Source: Winogradskyella ursingii (GTDB lineage: Bacteria; Bacteroidota; Bacteroidia; Flavobacteriales; Flavobacteriaceae). From it: a DNA stretch of 64,000 nt. Of this stretch, positions 10,001-21,300 are shown one piece after another. Under the pieces are notes generated by a model. That model saw only the letters and a program-made list of their open reading frames with translations, searched no databases and was not told where the DNA came from. Position numbers and translations under genes: made by a program. Position 1 is the stretch's first letter; the number at the start of each line of letters is the position of its first letter. The stretch covers positions 468,079-532,078 of the forward strand of contig NZ_JABFDH010000004.1 of NCBI RefSeq assembly GCF_013403975.1, written 5' to 3'.

Positions 10001-12648
10001 ACTGTGGATGCCGCGAGGTTTAAATCTGCACCATTATTTCCCCACATTAAGAATTCTTTATTGTCAAATGTTGTAGCGTTAACATCCTTATTTTCTTTGT
10101 TTGTATTATAAATATCAGTTAACCCAATTGTTAAAATGCCTTCAATAGGACCAGACACATCCGTTGCATCATTGACGCTACTTGATTGTTTCTGGTTTAA
10201 TTCTGAAATATCATCTCTGCCAATACCTGCGATATCATAGTTATAGCCTATGTTGGCAGATTGATCCCAAATAACAGAACCATCACTATCTACATAATCT
10301 TGAGAGGTGCCATTGACACCAAGGGTAATACCATATTTAATCCCTAAGTAGGATTGAATTCTATTTCTTTCTTGTGTTAAACTGGCATCATTATTAGTAT
10401 TAGAATAGGTGATGACTTCGGCAATACGGCCATCAAAACTACCATTCCAATACTGGCTTCTTCCCAACCAAAATCGTGTGTTATTGATAGAAGAAAAATC
10501 TGCAGGATCATTTGTAGTATCACCCACTTGGTTTGCATTGAGATAGAGCTCAGCACCAGTGTCTGTAGAATTATTTCTTATATTAATTAGACTAATTTGG
10601 TTGTAATCATTACTACCAGATGTATCGGCTCTACCATATCCTGGTCCACCGCCCGTTCCAGATGTTACACCAATACAATATCCTAGGTACTCACCAGTGA
10701 ACCTTGCACTGTAGGCGCCATATCCAAATCCAGTTACATCTTCGGTTTGCGCATCATTTGTAGAAGGGTCTGTACTCGTGAATGTATCCAACGGAATCAT
10801 AGAAGTCGTAATGGTTGGATCTGGCATAAGTATCACGAACATGTCAGTACTGTTAAAGCCACCTGTACCCATTAATTCGTCACGACTCCCATCGTTAATA
10901 ATATAGGTCATGTCCCTATTTGCAGTCGTATTGTCATTTTCAAAATCTATAACAGGATTAAAGTTGAAGTTACGAGTAATATTATCTCTGTAAACTGGTT
11001 CTTGACCTGCAACATTTGTTTTGGCATCATTACCTCTTCCGTTATCTGCCCAAAGATTTACTAAAGAAGCATCAGTTGCTTCACTAACTCCATCAACCTT
11101 ATCAGCCTTTAACCAAAGGTCTAAATTAGAAGTAACACCACCTGGTGCTTCTGTAATATCACAAAAATTAGTACCTGTTATAGTAATATTATCTATAAAT
11201 ATTTCATCATCATCGTCACTTGCATTGGCTCTTACCCTAAAGCGACCAGTATTGGTTGATGTTGGATGAGCTACGCGCCAAAGCGTTACCGTTTTGCTAT
11301 AAAATATAGCTGAAGTAGTAGTTTCAAAGTCCGCATCTTTGGTTGCAACAGTGCCACCTTCAAAATTTTGTATTTCTATCCATGTAGTTCCGCCATCAGG
11401 ACTATACTCTATTAGGAATTCTTCTCCGTCTTCTACACTATCTGGTGCAAAGAAAAATTTGAAGTCTATTTTATCATAAAAATATAGTGCAAAATTTGGC
11501 GAATCAAAAGACGATGCCGCGCCAGAATTATCTCTAACCCTTAAGCTATTGTTTCCTGCATAAGACCAGGTACCATCAGTTACTCTAGCGGCATCTGCAC
11601 CTCCAGAAGTCCAGCCATCTGTTCCACTCTCAAAAGTGGCGTTGTGGATTACATATTCATCGCAAGAAATATCATTGTAGCCATTACCACGAATATTAAA
11701 ATTATAGGGATTCTCATTGCTATCATTATTCGCTATATTTAAAACTGCATTTCTTACACCTGTGGCACTAGGGTTGAATGTTACTACTAGATTAGTAGTA
11801 TTAGCAGGGGCAACTGTTGCAGCGGGACTTGTTGTTACTGTGAAATCTGCTGCATTAGCACCGGTAATTGATATTGTGCCAATAGTTAAATTTGAGGTAC
11901 CAATATTTTCTATGGTAAATGTTTTTGCAATAGTACCAGCAGTAACTTCAGCAAAGCCAAAATTAGTATTATCGGTTAAACTAGGTGTTGTATCTCCGTC
12001 TGTAATACTAATTCCAGAACTTGTTACGTCTATTTCTGGGCCGCCTGAGCCCGCAAGCATACTTACATTATCTATGGCAATATCACTGCTCCATCCATTA
12101 ACGGTACTACCACTTATAGCTCTAAATCTTAATTTTATAGTCTGACCAACATATGTAGTTAAATCAATCGTATCTCTATTCCAGAAATCTCCTATATTAC
12201 CAGAAAAGGTTCTTAAGGTCGTTGGGTAAGTTGCTCCGTTGTCAGTACTAACTTGTACTCTCAATGAACCAACATCATTACCATACATATGAAAGCTATA
12301 ACTAAAAAATGCAGAAGTAGCACTTGAAATATTAAAGCAAGGACTATCAAAATTTGCAGATCTACTAGGATAGCCTGTACCATTACCAGAGGCTTCCATG
12401 TACATGTACCATGTGTCGCCATCTCCTGTACTTGGGCCAGTATTGACAGATGGCGTTCCACCAGCATCTCTGGTCCAATTAATATCATCTCCTCCGCCTT
12501 GAGTCCATCCTCCGACATTAGTTTCAAAATTTTGTGAATAAGGGAACGTGGAGACTGTTGTGACACATTGTGAATAGGCTAAGTCTGTAAACAAAATTGC
12601 ACATATCAACAATGCCAACCTTGATAGGGTATAGGTAATAGTTTTCAT
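7084..12648 (-). CDS. Giant secreted T9SS protein with MAM-like, choice-of-anchor D and LamG domains
   Basis: 1,854 residues. A signal peptide (to about residue 27) is followed by a MAM/jelly-roll module (30-200, with FFSYSFHMYGNDVGS). A choice-of-anchor D/ASPM-like beta domain follows (about 205-325; TFTIENIGTSNLTIG), then a second jelly-roll domain and a concanavalin-like region near 505-790 (LDLWLKADKV). A LamG domain lies at about 1000-1165 (GFTISAWVKRDA, IDEVRVWDREL). The C-terminal 75 residues are a T9SS type A sorting domain ending KKVLVK. The protein should cross the outer membrane by the type IX system and be surface-bound or released. No catalytic motif is seen, so an adhesin or glycan-binding role is a guess. 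It shares its MAM-type module with the adjacent peptidase. Confidence 0.88.
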   Translation of the reverse strand: MKTITYTLSRLALLICAILFTDLAYSQCVTTVSTFPYSQNFETNVGGWTQGGGDDINWTRDAGGTPSVNTGPSTGDGDTWYMYMEASGNGTGYPSRSANFDSPCFNISSATSAFFSYSFHMYGNDVGSLRVQVSTDNGATYPTTLRTFSGNIGDFWNRDTIDLTTYVGQTIKLRFRAISGSTVNGWSSDIAIDNVSMLAGSGGPEIDVTSSGISITDGDTTPSLTDNTNFGFAEVTAGTIAKTFTIENIGTSNLTIGTISITGANAADFTVTTSPAATVAPANTTNLVVTFNPSATGVRNAVLNIANNDSNENPYNFNIRGNGYNDISCDEYVIHNATFESGTDGWTSGGADAARVTDGTWSYAGNNSLRVRDNSGAASSFDSPNFALYFYDKIDFKFFFAPDSVEDGEEFLIEYSPDGGTTWIEIQNFEGGTVATKDADFETTTSAIFYSKTVTLWRVAHPTSTNTGRFRVRANASDDDDEIFIDNITITGTNFCDITEAPGGVTSNLDLWLKADKVDGVSEATDASLVNLWADNGRGNDAKTNVAGQEPVYRDNITRNFNFNPVIDFENDNTTANRDMTYIINDGSRDELMGTGGFNSTDMFVILMPDPTITTSMIPLDTFTSTDPSTNDAQTEDVTGFGYGAYSARFTGEYLGYCIGVTSGTGGGPGYGRADTSGSNDYNQISLINIRNNSTDTGAELYLNANQVGDTTNDPADFSSINNTRFWLGRSQYWNGSFDGRIAEVITYSNTNNDASLTQERNRIQSYLGIKYGITLGVNGTSQDYVDSDGSVIWDQSANIGYNYDIAGIGRDDISELNQKQSSSVNDATDVSGPIEGILTIGLTDIYNTNKENKDVNATTFDNKEFLMWGNNGADLNLAASTVTVNMSAGITPALTTNVTFTAMQRVWKVVENGGDIPEVKVRIPQTAIRNITPPGNYYMFISDTGVFDPTADYSVMTPDGSGNLETEYDFDGTKYITFGYAPQVIVERSVYFDGTNDFIDVKDNLDLNPTGFTISAWVKRDAADSGTSSIVSKSDAGFTQGYDFRVLNDNRIEIRWMNGTAQTLSSNTSIPDNQWHHVAAIYSGTEVRLYIDGVLDRSANRTAPLTTTESFYIGAAGKNAPVQFFQGNIDEVRVWDRELSIDQLRFVMNQEIADNAGQVMGTELPTSISKNDVSAIPWTELAGYYPMSVYTYTNTDDGSGNGRQGALRNLNTVDRQTAPLPYETTQNGNWDTNSTWINGNIQYIPGSASIVDPTIAVNWNIVRTNHNISIDNASLPASSLENRQLLGLYVDSNELTLIGNNASDTGNGLTVSHYLRLNGKIDLEGESQLIQPINSDLDVTATGLLEKDQQGTADTYTYNYWSAPVGETDTAKNDYQYTVQDIMYDGTNPINFTGAGYNGSGGSPITIADYWIWKFANQLDDDYSAWQHVRRTGTLRAGEGFTMKGPGTGPISAEQNYVYLGKPNNGDINLTLNAGNDYLVGNPYASAIDANQFIIDNGPELLLDELIDPLPLTSGTLYFWEHWGGGSHNLHEYQGGYATYNLSGGVAAASMGTNDPDVGTGGTPTKTPGRYIPVGQGFFVVGENTGTINFNNGQRVFQKKGGASSVFVRSTANNSNGTNGDAQNADTRMKIRLGYNSVNTIHRQLLLTIDDNATKDVDWGYDGALYLQQMDDLFWMINDGKYNIQASNEAETSSVYPLGIKTKNDGNNVITIDKLENVPSDTEIYLHDKELDIYHDLRESDYVIFLNAGEYLERFELTFSKDNNNALGIDDELIQGVNIVYSNDIEKIVLFNPNSAKINSIELFNILGQSVTTIENISESGYSEYEVKNLSTGTYIIKLYTDSGSVSKKVLVK

Positions 12649-12789
12649 AAGCGGTTAAATTTAGTTTGGGACTAAAATTATAAGCCAAACATAACCTTTA
12701 AGTCTATTAAAAGCAAATTTATTCGACGAAATACATTAAAAGTGTTGTTTTTGTAAGAATTTTAATAAAATTTAATTCTGTAATAAATA

Positions 12790-12822
12790 ATAAAGCCGAA
12801 GAAAATACTTCTCCGGCTTTCA
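12790..12822 (-). terminator. Intrinsic terminator after the M14 peptidase gene
   Basis: On the minus strand AAAGCCGGAGAA pairs with TTCTTCGGCTTT (one G-T wobble) and is followed by an AT-rich, T-containing stretch. It lies just past the stop codon of the peptidase gene. Confidence 0.7.
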
Positions 12823-12843
12823 TTATATCAATTAAATAAATTA

Positions 12844-15800
12844 TTATTCAATAATCACTTTTTGTGAAATATTAGATGTGTCATTGCTCACTTGTACGAT
12901 ATAAACACCACTGTTTAAACCATTGGTATTTATGGTATTTTCTGTTTTGTTAATATTTAATTTTTGTCTGTTTATTTCTCGACCCTGTACATCATATAGA
13001 ACCAAGTCAGTATTATGGCTTAATCGACCCTGAACAATAATCTGTTGCTCATTTTTATTGGTATATATTTTTATAGTATCCAAGTCTTGAGCATTTACGG
13101 TTAATACAGATGCTTCAAACCTTAGGTAGAAACGTCCTGTATTAGATATATTTGAACTTGGAGTAAATATATAATTAGATGTATTTAAAAGTGTATTGCT
13201 ATTTGTAGCTCTGTCTTCTAAATATATGTCATAGTCAATATTATTGTTATTGAGACTAATATTCACTTGCTGTCCAGCTTTTGCATTCACTCCCAAAGGA
13301 ATTATAAGGGTATCTACTATATCGTCTGACCCAAATGCTTGTATAGCTAAATCAGAACCATTGTTGTTTTCGACTAATTCTGAATATATAGCGAAGTCAG
13401 CAGGTGCACCCTCAAATAACTCAGCGTCGTAACCTAAGTCTAACCCTAAAGAAGCGTCATTGGTAATATAAAAATCTGTACCAAAATTCTTAGTCTCTGA
13501 ATTCATTTCAAGAGCAAAATGAGTGATTTGGTTGGATGTTCTACCTTCGATAAAATCATCTGAAGAACCTGAAGATCTCATTGTTGGATTAAAGGTCATA
13601 GTACCACCACCAGTTTTTGAGGAGACAAAGAAACCTTGTCCAGGTGCTATTAACGTATTAGGATTTGCTGCGGCGTAAGCAAGATTCCATATCGTCCAGT
13701 AGCTTCCGTTGGTATTATCTGCGTCATAACCATAAACAGCTACACTTTGCGTGTCAAATTCTGTAATATTGGCATTAATAAAATCTTCTAATTTAATGTA
13801 TGAGGTATATGGATTTCCAATAAGGTTCCATTGCTCAAAGGCAGTTCCTGTTTTTTCAACAGGTACATTTACGACTGATGTTGTAACGTCTCCTTTAAAA
13901 GTAAAAGTTTGATCGTCAGTGGATGCAGCTCTATAACCTATACCAGCTTCAAGTGCACTATTCTCACTATTGGAATAAGTAATATAATCACTTACACTTT
14001 TATCAAACGGTCCAAAAAGATAATTTGTGGTATTGTTGACTATATTGTTGTTGTTTGCAATAAAGTTTGTGAAAATTTCACCACTTACAGGTGCTGCGAT
14101 TAAATCGTTTCTGTCTGTATTTGCATTAACATGACGATTGTATTTAATGTTACCATTAGCCGTACCATTAAGCAATAGACTCGAAAATTCATTAGAATCT
14201 GAATTCAATACAAATTCTCCATTGTTTGTAATGTTTCCGTTTACTGTAATGGCATTAGCCTTATCTATATTGATTTCAGATCCAGAAGCAACTATAATAT
14301 TGTTAACACTAATATCATTGCTCACATTATATATTCCATCTAAAACCATAATGTCTTCAATACCAGTTGAAATTGTGGGAGCATTTGGTGTCCATGCATT
14401 ACTGCTATATATTAATCCGTTGAATAAATTTATAGTATAATCTTCAACTTCTCCGTACTGAAATGTTTCACAAGAAGTAGGAACTCCGTTCCATTTCATT
14501 GCAACTCGCATCCTTGTATTTCCGTTAAGAATAGTTGCTGGAGTTGTAATGTTACCACTTACAGCATTTCCGCCTGTTACAGGATTTACGGTAAAAACTT
14601 CTTCGCCAGCATCTTCAAAATCGCCATCTTTATTATAATCAATCCAAACACCATATCCAACAGGCTCAGTTGTTGCTGTATTATAAGTTGGAGTTATGGA
14701 AATACTATAAGTTGTGTTCTTAGATATAGTTGTTGAAATTAAAGTAAAATCCGAATATGTATCAGCACTAGTATTTGTATTATTTATTGTGTTGAAGTTT
14801 ACGTCTCTGATACTTAGGAGTTCTTGAGTATCCGTTGCGGTTGCAAAGCAATTTTCGCCTAAATAAATTTGGTCAATCGCAATATCACTTCTAAATCCAC
14901 CACCTGTAACAGCGGTAAACCTTAATTTTATAACACTTCCTAAATAACTGCTCAGATTTATATTTTCAATTCTCCATTCATCAAGACTCCCGTCAGCTGC
15001 AGATCTAGAAAAAATGTTTGTCCAACTAGACCCGTCGTCATCAGAAATTTCAAGATTTAATGTACCTAAATTATCACCATACATATGGTAGAAGAATGAA
15101 AGATTTGCATCAGCCAAATTGGCTATGTTATAACAAGGGCTGGTTAAAATCAAAGTAGCACCTGATCCTACGCCTCCATTTGCAGGTGTTGAAGCTTCTG
15201 TATAGAGGTAATTTCCTCCTCCAGAAATATCATCCGAAGGACCTGTTTGTCCAGAAGGTGTACCGTTAGAATCAAGTAGCCAATCTCCATCATCATTAGA
15301 GTTTTGACTCCAATCCCCTAAACCTCCATCAAAAGTTTCTAAATACGGAAATGTATCTACAAATGCACCTGTGCAATTGATGACTTCCGTTGTTGTGAAA
15401 ATTTCAGAAGTGCTATAACTTGAGTCTGTTGTATCACATGTACTCCTTATCTGTACTTCATACTCAGTTAATGGAGTCAATCCAGTAAAAGAATAATCTG
15501 CGGCAGTTAAATCAGAAACGTCAATCCATGTAGATGATCCTGTTTCACGATATCGCAAATCATAGGTTGCAGAAGGGATATTATCCCATGATACATCAGC
15601 AGTAGCAGACCTTACAGTACTAAATGCGATATTAGCAGGCACACTTAATGTACATGGGATATCTTGACTAATTATTTTAAAGTCATCTATAAAAAAACCA
15701 TCATTTGTAGTAGTGTAACTCTCATTTACATTTAAGGCATCTGTCCTAAACACAAATCTAATTTTAACGTCATTAGAATTCAGTAAAGATGCGTAGCTAT

Positions 15801-18135
15801 CGTCAATGGTAATTTCTTCCATTACCCAATTATCCATTCTATCTCCGTCGTAAACTTGTCCACTACTATTTGCTTGAAAATTAGCGTAGGTACTACTTTT
15901 ATTATCATGGCCTGTTGTGGCACTAGTAGCATTTGGTTTAGTGTAATTTCCTTTTAATGATATCCAGTTAGATCCACCATCTGGTGAAGCTAAAACCTCT
16001 ACAAAATCATAATTTCTTTCAATATCCCATTTTGAATAAAACTGTATGGCAACTTCAGCAGAATTGGAAAAATCAAAACTGTTTGTAGTCGTTAGGGTTT
16101 TATTCGCATTAGTAGAATAGGTACCTGTATTTATTGAAGTGCTTCCGGAATAAGCATCAGACGTTGTAGTTGCCCAACCGCCGGACTGTGACCAACCCGT
16201 TAAACCATCTGTATCTGGGTTATGACTGAATAAGACTGTTGGTTGGTAATATTTTTCGTAATTAGCTTCGTAAATAACTCCATCATCATTAGACAGTTTC
16301 ACGTTGTACTCAATTTTTTCGTTGGCTGATGTACTTGGGTCGAGTTCTAAGGTTGCAGTTACATTCCTTTGATTTCTAAAAGAAGGATTTGTTGTAGTCT
16401 GGATTGGAATACCTGTTTGTGTGGACGGTGAAGTAATGCTAACAATATTTGAAGAAATAGGTGTTACTGTTACTGTAAATCCACTCTGCGTTTGTCCTAT
16501 TCTTTCTATACCAAAATCCAAATTTGTTGTAGTGCTATTAATACTAGTTTGAGTTAAATCATGCAGTTTTGCATATTTACCGCCATAGTAAGCTGTAGCT
16601 AATGAGATACGCATGGATTGTTGAGCGATAGGAATAATGGTTGATGGTGTAGGCCAAAATCCTTGTCCGCCATGCTCTGGAGTGGTTGCGATAATGCCTT
16701 GCCCAGACCCTGTAGATCCATTAAGATCAGCAATTCCTCCCATCATCCAGTCATCTGGCAAACCGTTTGATTCATAAAATATAGTGGCACCATAGAGGTA
16801 TCTATTATATCGAGTCATTTCTTCATGCCATCTGTAATATTCGTCTTCTCTTCCTGTATTGTCATCTGGTTCACCTCCGTAAGGATGCGGAACAGAATTG
16901 GCAAAAGAGTGATTCCAAACGGCAGATTTAAAATTTCTACTCATTATAAAATCTACCATGATTTGAGTTTCTGGTTCAGATTCTGGACTTGGTCCTCTGT
17001 AAGTACCACTTGCTCCATTGTTATTTCCTATTGGACTAGAACCAATATCATTATATCCCCAATAATAATCGAAATTCCTATTTAAATCTACACCTCTGGT
17101 ATCAGATGTGTTTCCAGTACCTCCTGTGTTTGGTCTTAAGTTTTTACGTTGAAATCTACCGCCATCATCTACTTGATTATCAGCTACAGCATCAATATGC
17201 TCATTCCATCGTAAACCATCAGGATTTACCACTGGCACAAAATAAAGTTCGTTATTATCCACAAGTTCTTTAATAGCTGGATCTGTATTGTAATTTTCTA
17301 TAATATACCACATAAAGTAGATGTTGTTCATCAAAGCACTCACTTCTCTTGAGTGAATCATGGAGGTGAACAACATTTGCGGTTTTGTATTTTCTGCTGT
17401 ATTACTTTGGTTCCCGGTAATTCTTACATACCAAATGGTTTCTGGGTCCCAAAACGTTTTTCCAGTTTCAATATTTGGGTCACTTTCAAAAGAACTAGCT
17501 GTTCCTTGCCCCGAATAGGTAAGGCCATTGTTTGTAATTGTCCCTGAAGGATTTCCCCAAGTTGTCTGGTTTGTAGATGACGCATCCGTTCTTTGTGAGA
17601 CAATATTTAAACCATTGGTTTGTGAATATGCGTACATATCATCCAATTCATCTTTCATTTCTTTATAGGTTAAGCATCCTGCCCAACTTCCTAAATTAAA
17701 GTTTTGGGGTACGGCAAAATCTATTTCGTCTTCCCCAGTATACTGGATAATATTGTTAGTTATCATGTTAGAGACAGAAGATCTTTGAATGCTATTATTT
17801 GATGCTGAAGCTGCTTTCATAGCATTTAATTTTGCATTTGCAAAAGGTAAATCTTGTTCGGCCCTATCGCTATAAAAAGCAGACATATCTTCTATCTCAA
17901 TTGTATACGAGATATTATTTTGCAGAAGTTTATTGATCTCAGCTTCTGATAGTTCAATTATTATATCATGTCCATCATGTTTTGATCCACAGCTAAAATC
18001 AATTCCTTGTGCGGCCATTGTATTTATGGTTGATTCGCTAGGATTCGTGATTTTAATTCTAGAATACTTTTCTTGTGAAAAAGAAGTCTGCACCATTATA
18101 AATAATAGTACAATTAAGTAGGTAGTTTTTTTCAT
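12844..18135 (-). CDS. Secreted M14 zinc carboxypeptidase with fibronectin, MAM, GEVED and T9SS domains
   Basis: 1,763 residues. Signal peptide to about residue 20, a propeptide-like region, then the M14 catalytic domain (about 150-540) with zinc ligands H261 and E264 in SMIHSREVSALMN and an NPDGLRWNEH segment. Next come a jelly-roll domain (about 640-830), a fibronectin type III domain (about 840-925), a MAM-like domain (to about 1090), and a GEVED domain with GVWIDYNKDGDFEDAGEE. The C-terminal T9SS type A sorting domain ends SQKVIIE. It probably degrades extracellular protein from the C-terminus, outside the cell. It lies 195 bases upstream of the other T9SS giant in the same direction, but a terminator separates them. 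Confidence 0.92.
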   Translation of the reverse strand: MKKTTYLIVLLFIMVQTSFSQEKYSRIKITNPSESTINTMAAQGIDFSCGSKHDGHDIIIELSEAEINKLLQNNISYTIEIEDMSAFYSDRAEQDLPFANAKLNAMKAASASNNSIQRSSVSNMITNNIIQYTGEDEIDFAVPQNFNLGSWAGCLTYKEMKDELDDMYAYSQTNGLNIVSQRTDASSTNQTTWGNPSGTITNNGLTYSGQGTASSFESDPNIETGKTFWDPETIWYVRITGNQSNTAENTKPQMLFTSMIHSREVSALMNNIYFMWYIIENYNTDPAIKELVDNNELYFVPVVNPDGLRWNEHIDAVADNQVDDGGRFQRKNLRPNTGGTGNTSDTRGVDLNRNFDYYWGYNDIGSSPIGNNNGASGTYRGPSPESEPETQIMVDFIMSRNFKSAVWNHSFANSVPHPYGGEPDDNTGREDEYYRWHEEMTRYNRYLYGATIFYESNGLPDDWMMGGIADLNGSTGSGQGIIATTPEHGGQGFWPTPSTIIPIAQQSMRISLATAYYGGKYAKLHDLTQTSINSTTTNLDFGIERIGQTQSGFTVTVTPISSNIVSITSPSTQTGIPIQTTTNPSFRNQRNVTATLELDPSTSANEKIEYNVKLSNDDGVIYEANYEKYYQPTVLFSHNPDTDGLTGWSQSGGWATTTSDAYSGSTSINTGTYSTNANKTLTTTNSFDFSNSAEVAIQFYSKWDIERNYDFVEVLASPDGGSNWISLKGNYTKPNATSATTGHDNKSSTYANFQANSSGQVYDGDRMDNWVMEEITIDDSYASLLNSNDVKIRFVFRTDALNVNESYTTTNDGFFIDDFKIISQDIPCTLSVPANIAFSTVRSATADVSWDNIPSATYDLRYRETGSSTWIDVSDLTAADYSFTGLTPLTEYEVQIRSTCDTTDSSYSTSEIFTTTEVINCTGAFVDTFPYLETFDGGLGDWSQNSNDDGDWLLDSNGTPSGQTGPSDDISGGGNYLYTEASTPANGGVGSGATLILTSPCYNIANLADANLSFFYHMYGDNLGTLNLEISDDDGSSWTNIFSRSAADGSLDEWRIENINLSSYLGSVIKLRFTAVTGGGFRSDIAIDQIYLGENCFATATDTQELLSIRDVNFNTINNTNTSADTYSDFTLISTTISKNTTYSISITPTYNTATTEPVGYGVWIDYNKDGDFEDAGEEVFTVNPVTGGNAVSGNITTPATILNGNTRMRVAMKWNGVPTSCETFQYGEVEDYTINLFNGLIYSSNAWTPNAPTISTGIEDIMVLDGIYNVSNDISVNNIIVASGSEINIDKANAITVNGNITNNGEFVLNSDSNEFSSLLLNGTANGNIKYNRHVNANTDRNDLIAAPVSGEIFTNFIANNNNIVNNTTNYLFGPFDKSVSDYITYSNSENSALEAGIGYRAASTDDQTFTFKGDVTTSVVNVPVEKTGTAFEQWNLIGNPYTSYIKLEDFINANITEFDTQSVAVYGYDADNTNGSYWTIWNLAYAAANPNTLIAPGQGFFVSSKTGGGTMTFNPTMRSSGSSDDFIEGRTSNQITHFALEMNSETKNFGTDFYITNDASLGLDLGYDAELFEGAPADFAIYSELVENNNGSDLAIQAFGSDDIVDTLIIPLGVNAKAGQQVNISLNNNNIDYDIYLEDRATNSNTLLNTSNYIFTPSSNISNTGRFYLRFEASVLTVNAQDLDTIKIYTNKNEQQIIVQGRLSHNTDLVLYDVQGREINRQKLNINKTENTINTNGLNSGVYIVQVSNDTSNISQKVIIE

Positions 18136-18268
18136 CAGTTTGGGATTAATGAATTTATATTAGGTGGCTAATATATTACAATAATTGAATTTTATCCACA
18201 AAATGCAAAAAAAATCGACGAAATGCATAATACAATTTTTAAGTGATTGATATTTAATGATATAAAAA

Positions 18269-18298
18269 AAGCCCAATTCTTTAGAGAATTGGGCTTAA
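18269..18298 (-). terminator. Intrinsic terminator after the amidohydrolase gene
   Basis: Perfect 12-base stem AAGCCCAATTCT / AGAATTGGGCTT with a four-base loop, followed on the minus strand by a run of seven T. It sits about 40 bases past the stop codon of the amidohydrolase. Confidence 0.88.
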
Positions 18299-18339
18299 TA
18301 TTAATAAAAGTCTAAGTTTAATTTTTGCTAATACGAGTC

Positions 18340-21300
18340 TTAGTTCTTAACTCCTGGTAATCCTTCTGGACGTTTTGTTTGCCAGTGAAACGTTTCTGCT
18401 TTCTTTTCTCTTGGCGCTACTTCATCTAGTGTATTGGCATCATAAACCATTCCGTTTTTGATGACGTGAGTTAAAGTATTTGTGTTTCTTAAGTTATCGA
18501 GCGGATTTTGGTTCATTATTAAAATATCTGCAATTTTTCCTGTTTCTAATGAGCCTAAATCGTCATCTAGCCCTAAAGCCTCACAACCTTTAATAGTGGC
18601 TAATCTTAACGCATCGTAATTGTCCATACCGCCACTAGCTACAGCCCAGAGTTCCCAGTGAAAACCAAGACCTTGTAATTGTCCATGGCTACCAATGCCA
18701 CCAATTCCGTCAGCTTCGATGAGGTCTTTCATGAATTCTGCGTGTTTTTTAAATACATGCTCATCATCCATAAACCAACCTGGTCTTCTTCTTGATTTTT
18801 GTGCTAATTCTTCATAAGGAGTAAAACGTTGAAGTTTTTTATCATTATATGGATTTTCCCTAGAATAGAAATAATTTTCTGCCCAAGGACCTCCGTAGCT
18901 TACCAAAAGTGTTGGTGTTATCGCCATTTTAGACTCGGCTGCAACTTTAATAACATCATCATACAGAGGATAAATTGGGAAGGAATGCTCATGTCCAGGG
19001 TTTCCATCTATCATATTTACCATATTTTGCTTAAAATCTAATCCTCCTTCTGTGGTTGGCATTAGTTTTAATTCCTTAGCTGCCATTATAAGCCATTGGC
19101 GTTGTTGTCGATTACCAACGATATAGCTCTTTATACTTTTAGTATTGTAGTATTCGCTGTACTGTTTTAAAACTTCTTTGGCATGATCTAAACTTTCTAA
19201 ATTGTAAGCCCAAAACCCAACTCCTGGTCCTGTGCTATAAACTCTTGGACCATGAATCATCCCAGCATCTACCATATCTGCGTACGTTAAAACATCTGTT
19301 GTTGCAGTTTGAGGGTCTCTTGTTGTGGTGACACCATAAGCTAGGTTGGCGGAATAAATCCAAACCTGATTTTTATGAACTCCCCAATTTGGCCACATAT
19401 GTGCGTGGGTATCTACAAAGCCTGGTGTGAGTGTTTTACCTGAAACATCGATAACTTTAGCATCGCTTGGAGCTGTAAAACTACCTGATTCCCCAATATT
19501 AGTTATTCGGTTGTTTTCAATTAAAATATCACCTTTTTCGATGACTTTTTTGCCATTCATTGTGATGAGTCTTCCGCCTTTTAAAAGAGTTTTTCCTTTA
19601 GGAATGTCACGTTTATAAGACACCTTTACTTTGTATTCTTCTGCTTTAAATTTAGGCGTATCCTTCTTATCTTCTTTCTTTTCTTCTGTTTTGGTAGAAT
19701 CGGATTCTTTCTGCGACTCCTTTAATTCTTTTTCTTTCTTTTTAGCAAGCTTTAAACTATCTGCAAAAGCTTTACCTTTTTCTAGATCATATATAAAATG
19801 ACTCGATCCTAATGACCAATGTACTTTTTTACTATCACTGGACCATTCTGGAAATTCACCACCCATAACAGTCAGCTTGTTGGCAGGGAACGCTGCATTA
19901 TCTGGTTTTGCAACTGAAATAGTTGGTGTTTCACCAATCATTGGGATGATTACAGAATAGATATCATTATTGATTTTTGCAAGAGCATGTGTGCCATCTG
20001 GCGAAATACGAATTTCACTCGGTGTTGAGCCTTTGTTATTTTCTCTCCAGCCTTCCTCATGTGTTGGCATGGCTGTTTCATGGTCTTTTCCAAACACATC
20101 TGAAGATCCATAGGTCTTAATTCCCGTGAGTTTTAAATGCTCTTTTTCATCGCTGCCATCCCATCTAACCGAGATTAATCCTTTGTTTCCATGATTAAGA
20201 TATACACGGTCATTTGCTTTAGTAAAATGTGGCATTCCTCTTCCTTTTGCTCTATCGATAACGGTGATTTCTCCACCTTCTGCAGGAATCCAAGCTAATG
20301 TTTCAACAGATCTGCTACTCGTTGGTCCGATAGCATCATCATAGGTTTGGGCAGAACCTTTGGTGAAAGCAATCCTGTTGGTATTATATGACCATGCAGG
20401 ATCGGTATAGATGCCGCGTTCCTCAGTTAATTGAACAGCTTTTCCTTTTCCAGAAGCATTCACTTTGTACAAGTGTCCGCCATCTGGTTTCCACGTCGTA
20501 AATACAATTTGTTGACCATCTGGTGACCATGCAGGCATGGCTTCTGTAAAATCGTTATCGGTTAATCTTTTTGGAGTACCATTAAGGTCCATTATGTACA
20601 AGCGATTGAGTGCGGTAAAAACAATCTGCTTTCCGTCTGGTGAAGGTTTTGCACCTCTAATTTGAGTCACAAAAGCTTCAGGTGAATCGTCAATAGGATA
20701 TTTAAAATAAACCAATGGACCTAGGTCCAAATCTACATCTACAGAAAATGGAATTTCTTTGGCGTTTCCGTTTTCAATACCGATACTATAAATTTTACCA
20801 CCATATGATGCAATTAAGTTTTTGCTGTCTGGTGTAAATGACATAGCTGGTAAAACGCCAAGTGGAGCAATAGATTCTTGGTCGTCACGCTGGACGGGAT
20901 ATGCCAACCAGCGCTCTTCACCTGTGTTTAGATTACGCAACACTAAACCTGTATGCTCCTCAAATCTACTTCCGTAAACCATCCATTTTCCATCTTTAGA
21001 TAATGTTGGTGTAAAGGCCGAGCCATATCTTGAAGTAACATTCTCGGTTGATGCATCTTCACGATCAAAACTCATAATTTGGTATTGCGGTAATTGCGCA
21101 TTATAATTCCAAGCTCCAGTTCTTGTCGAAAAATAAATATGCTTACCATCTGCACTAAAAGCTGGATCAATAAATTTCCTGGCTTTTTGTTTAGACAACA
21201 AATCTGCACCAGAACCTCCATCTTTATGTACAATAAATGGTTTTACATTTCTTCTGCCTCGTGTACCAACAATATACTCTCCGTCTGGACTCCATGATGC

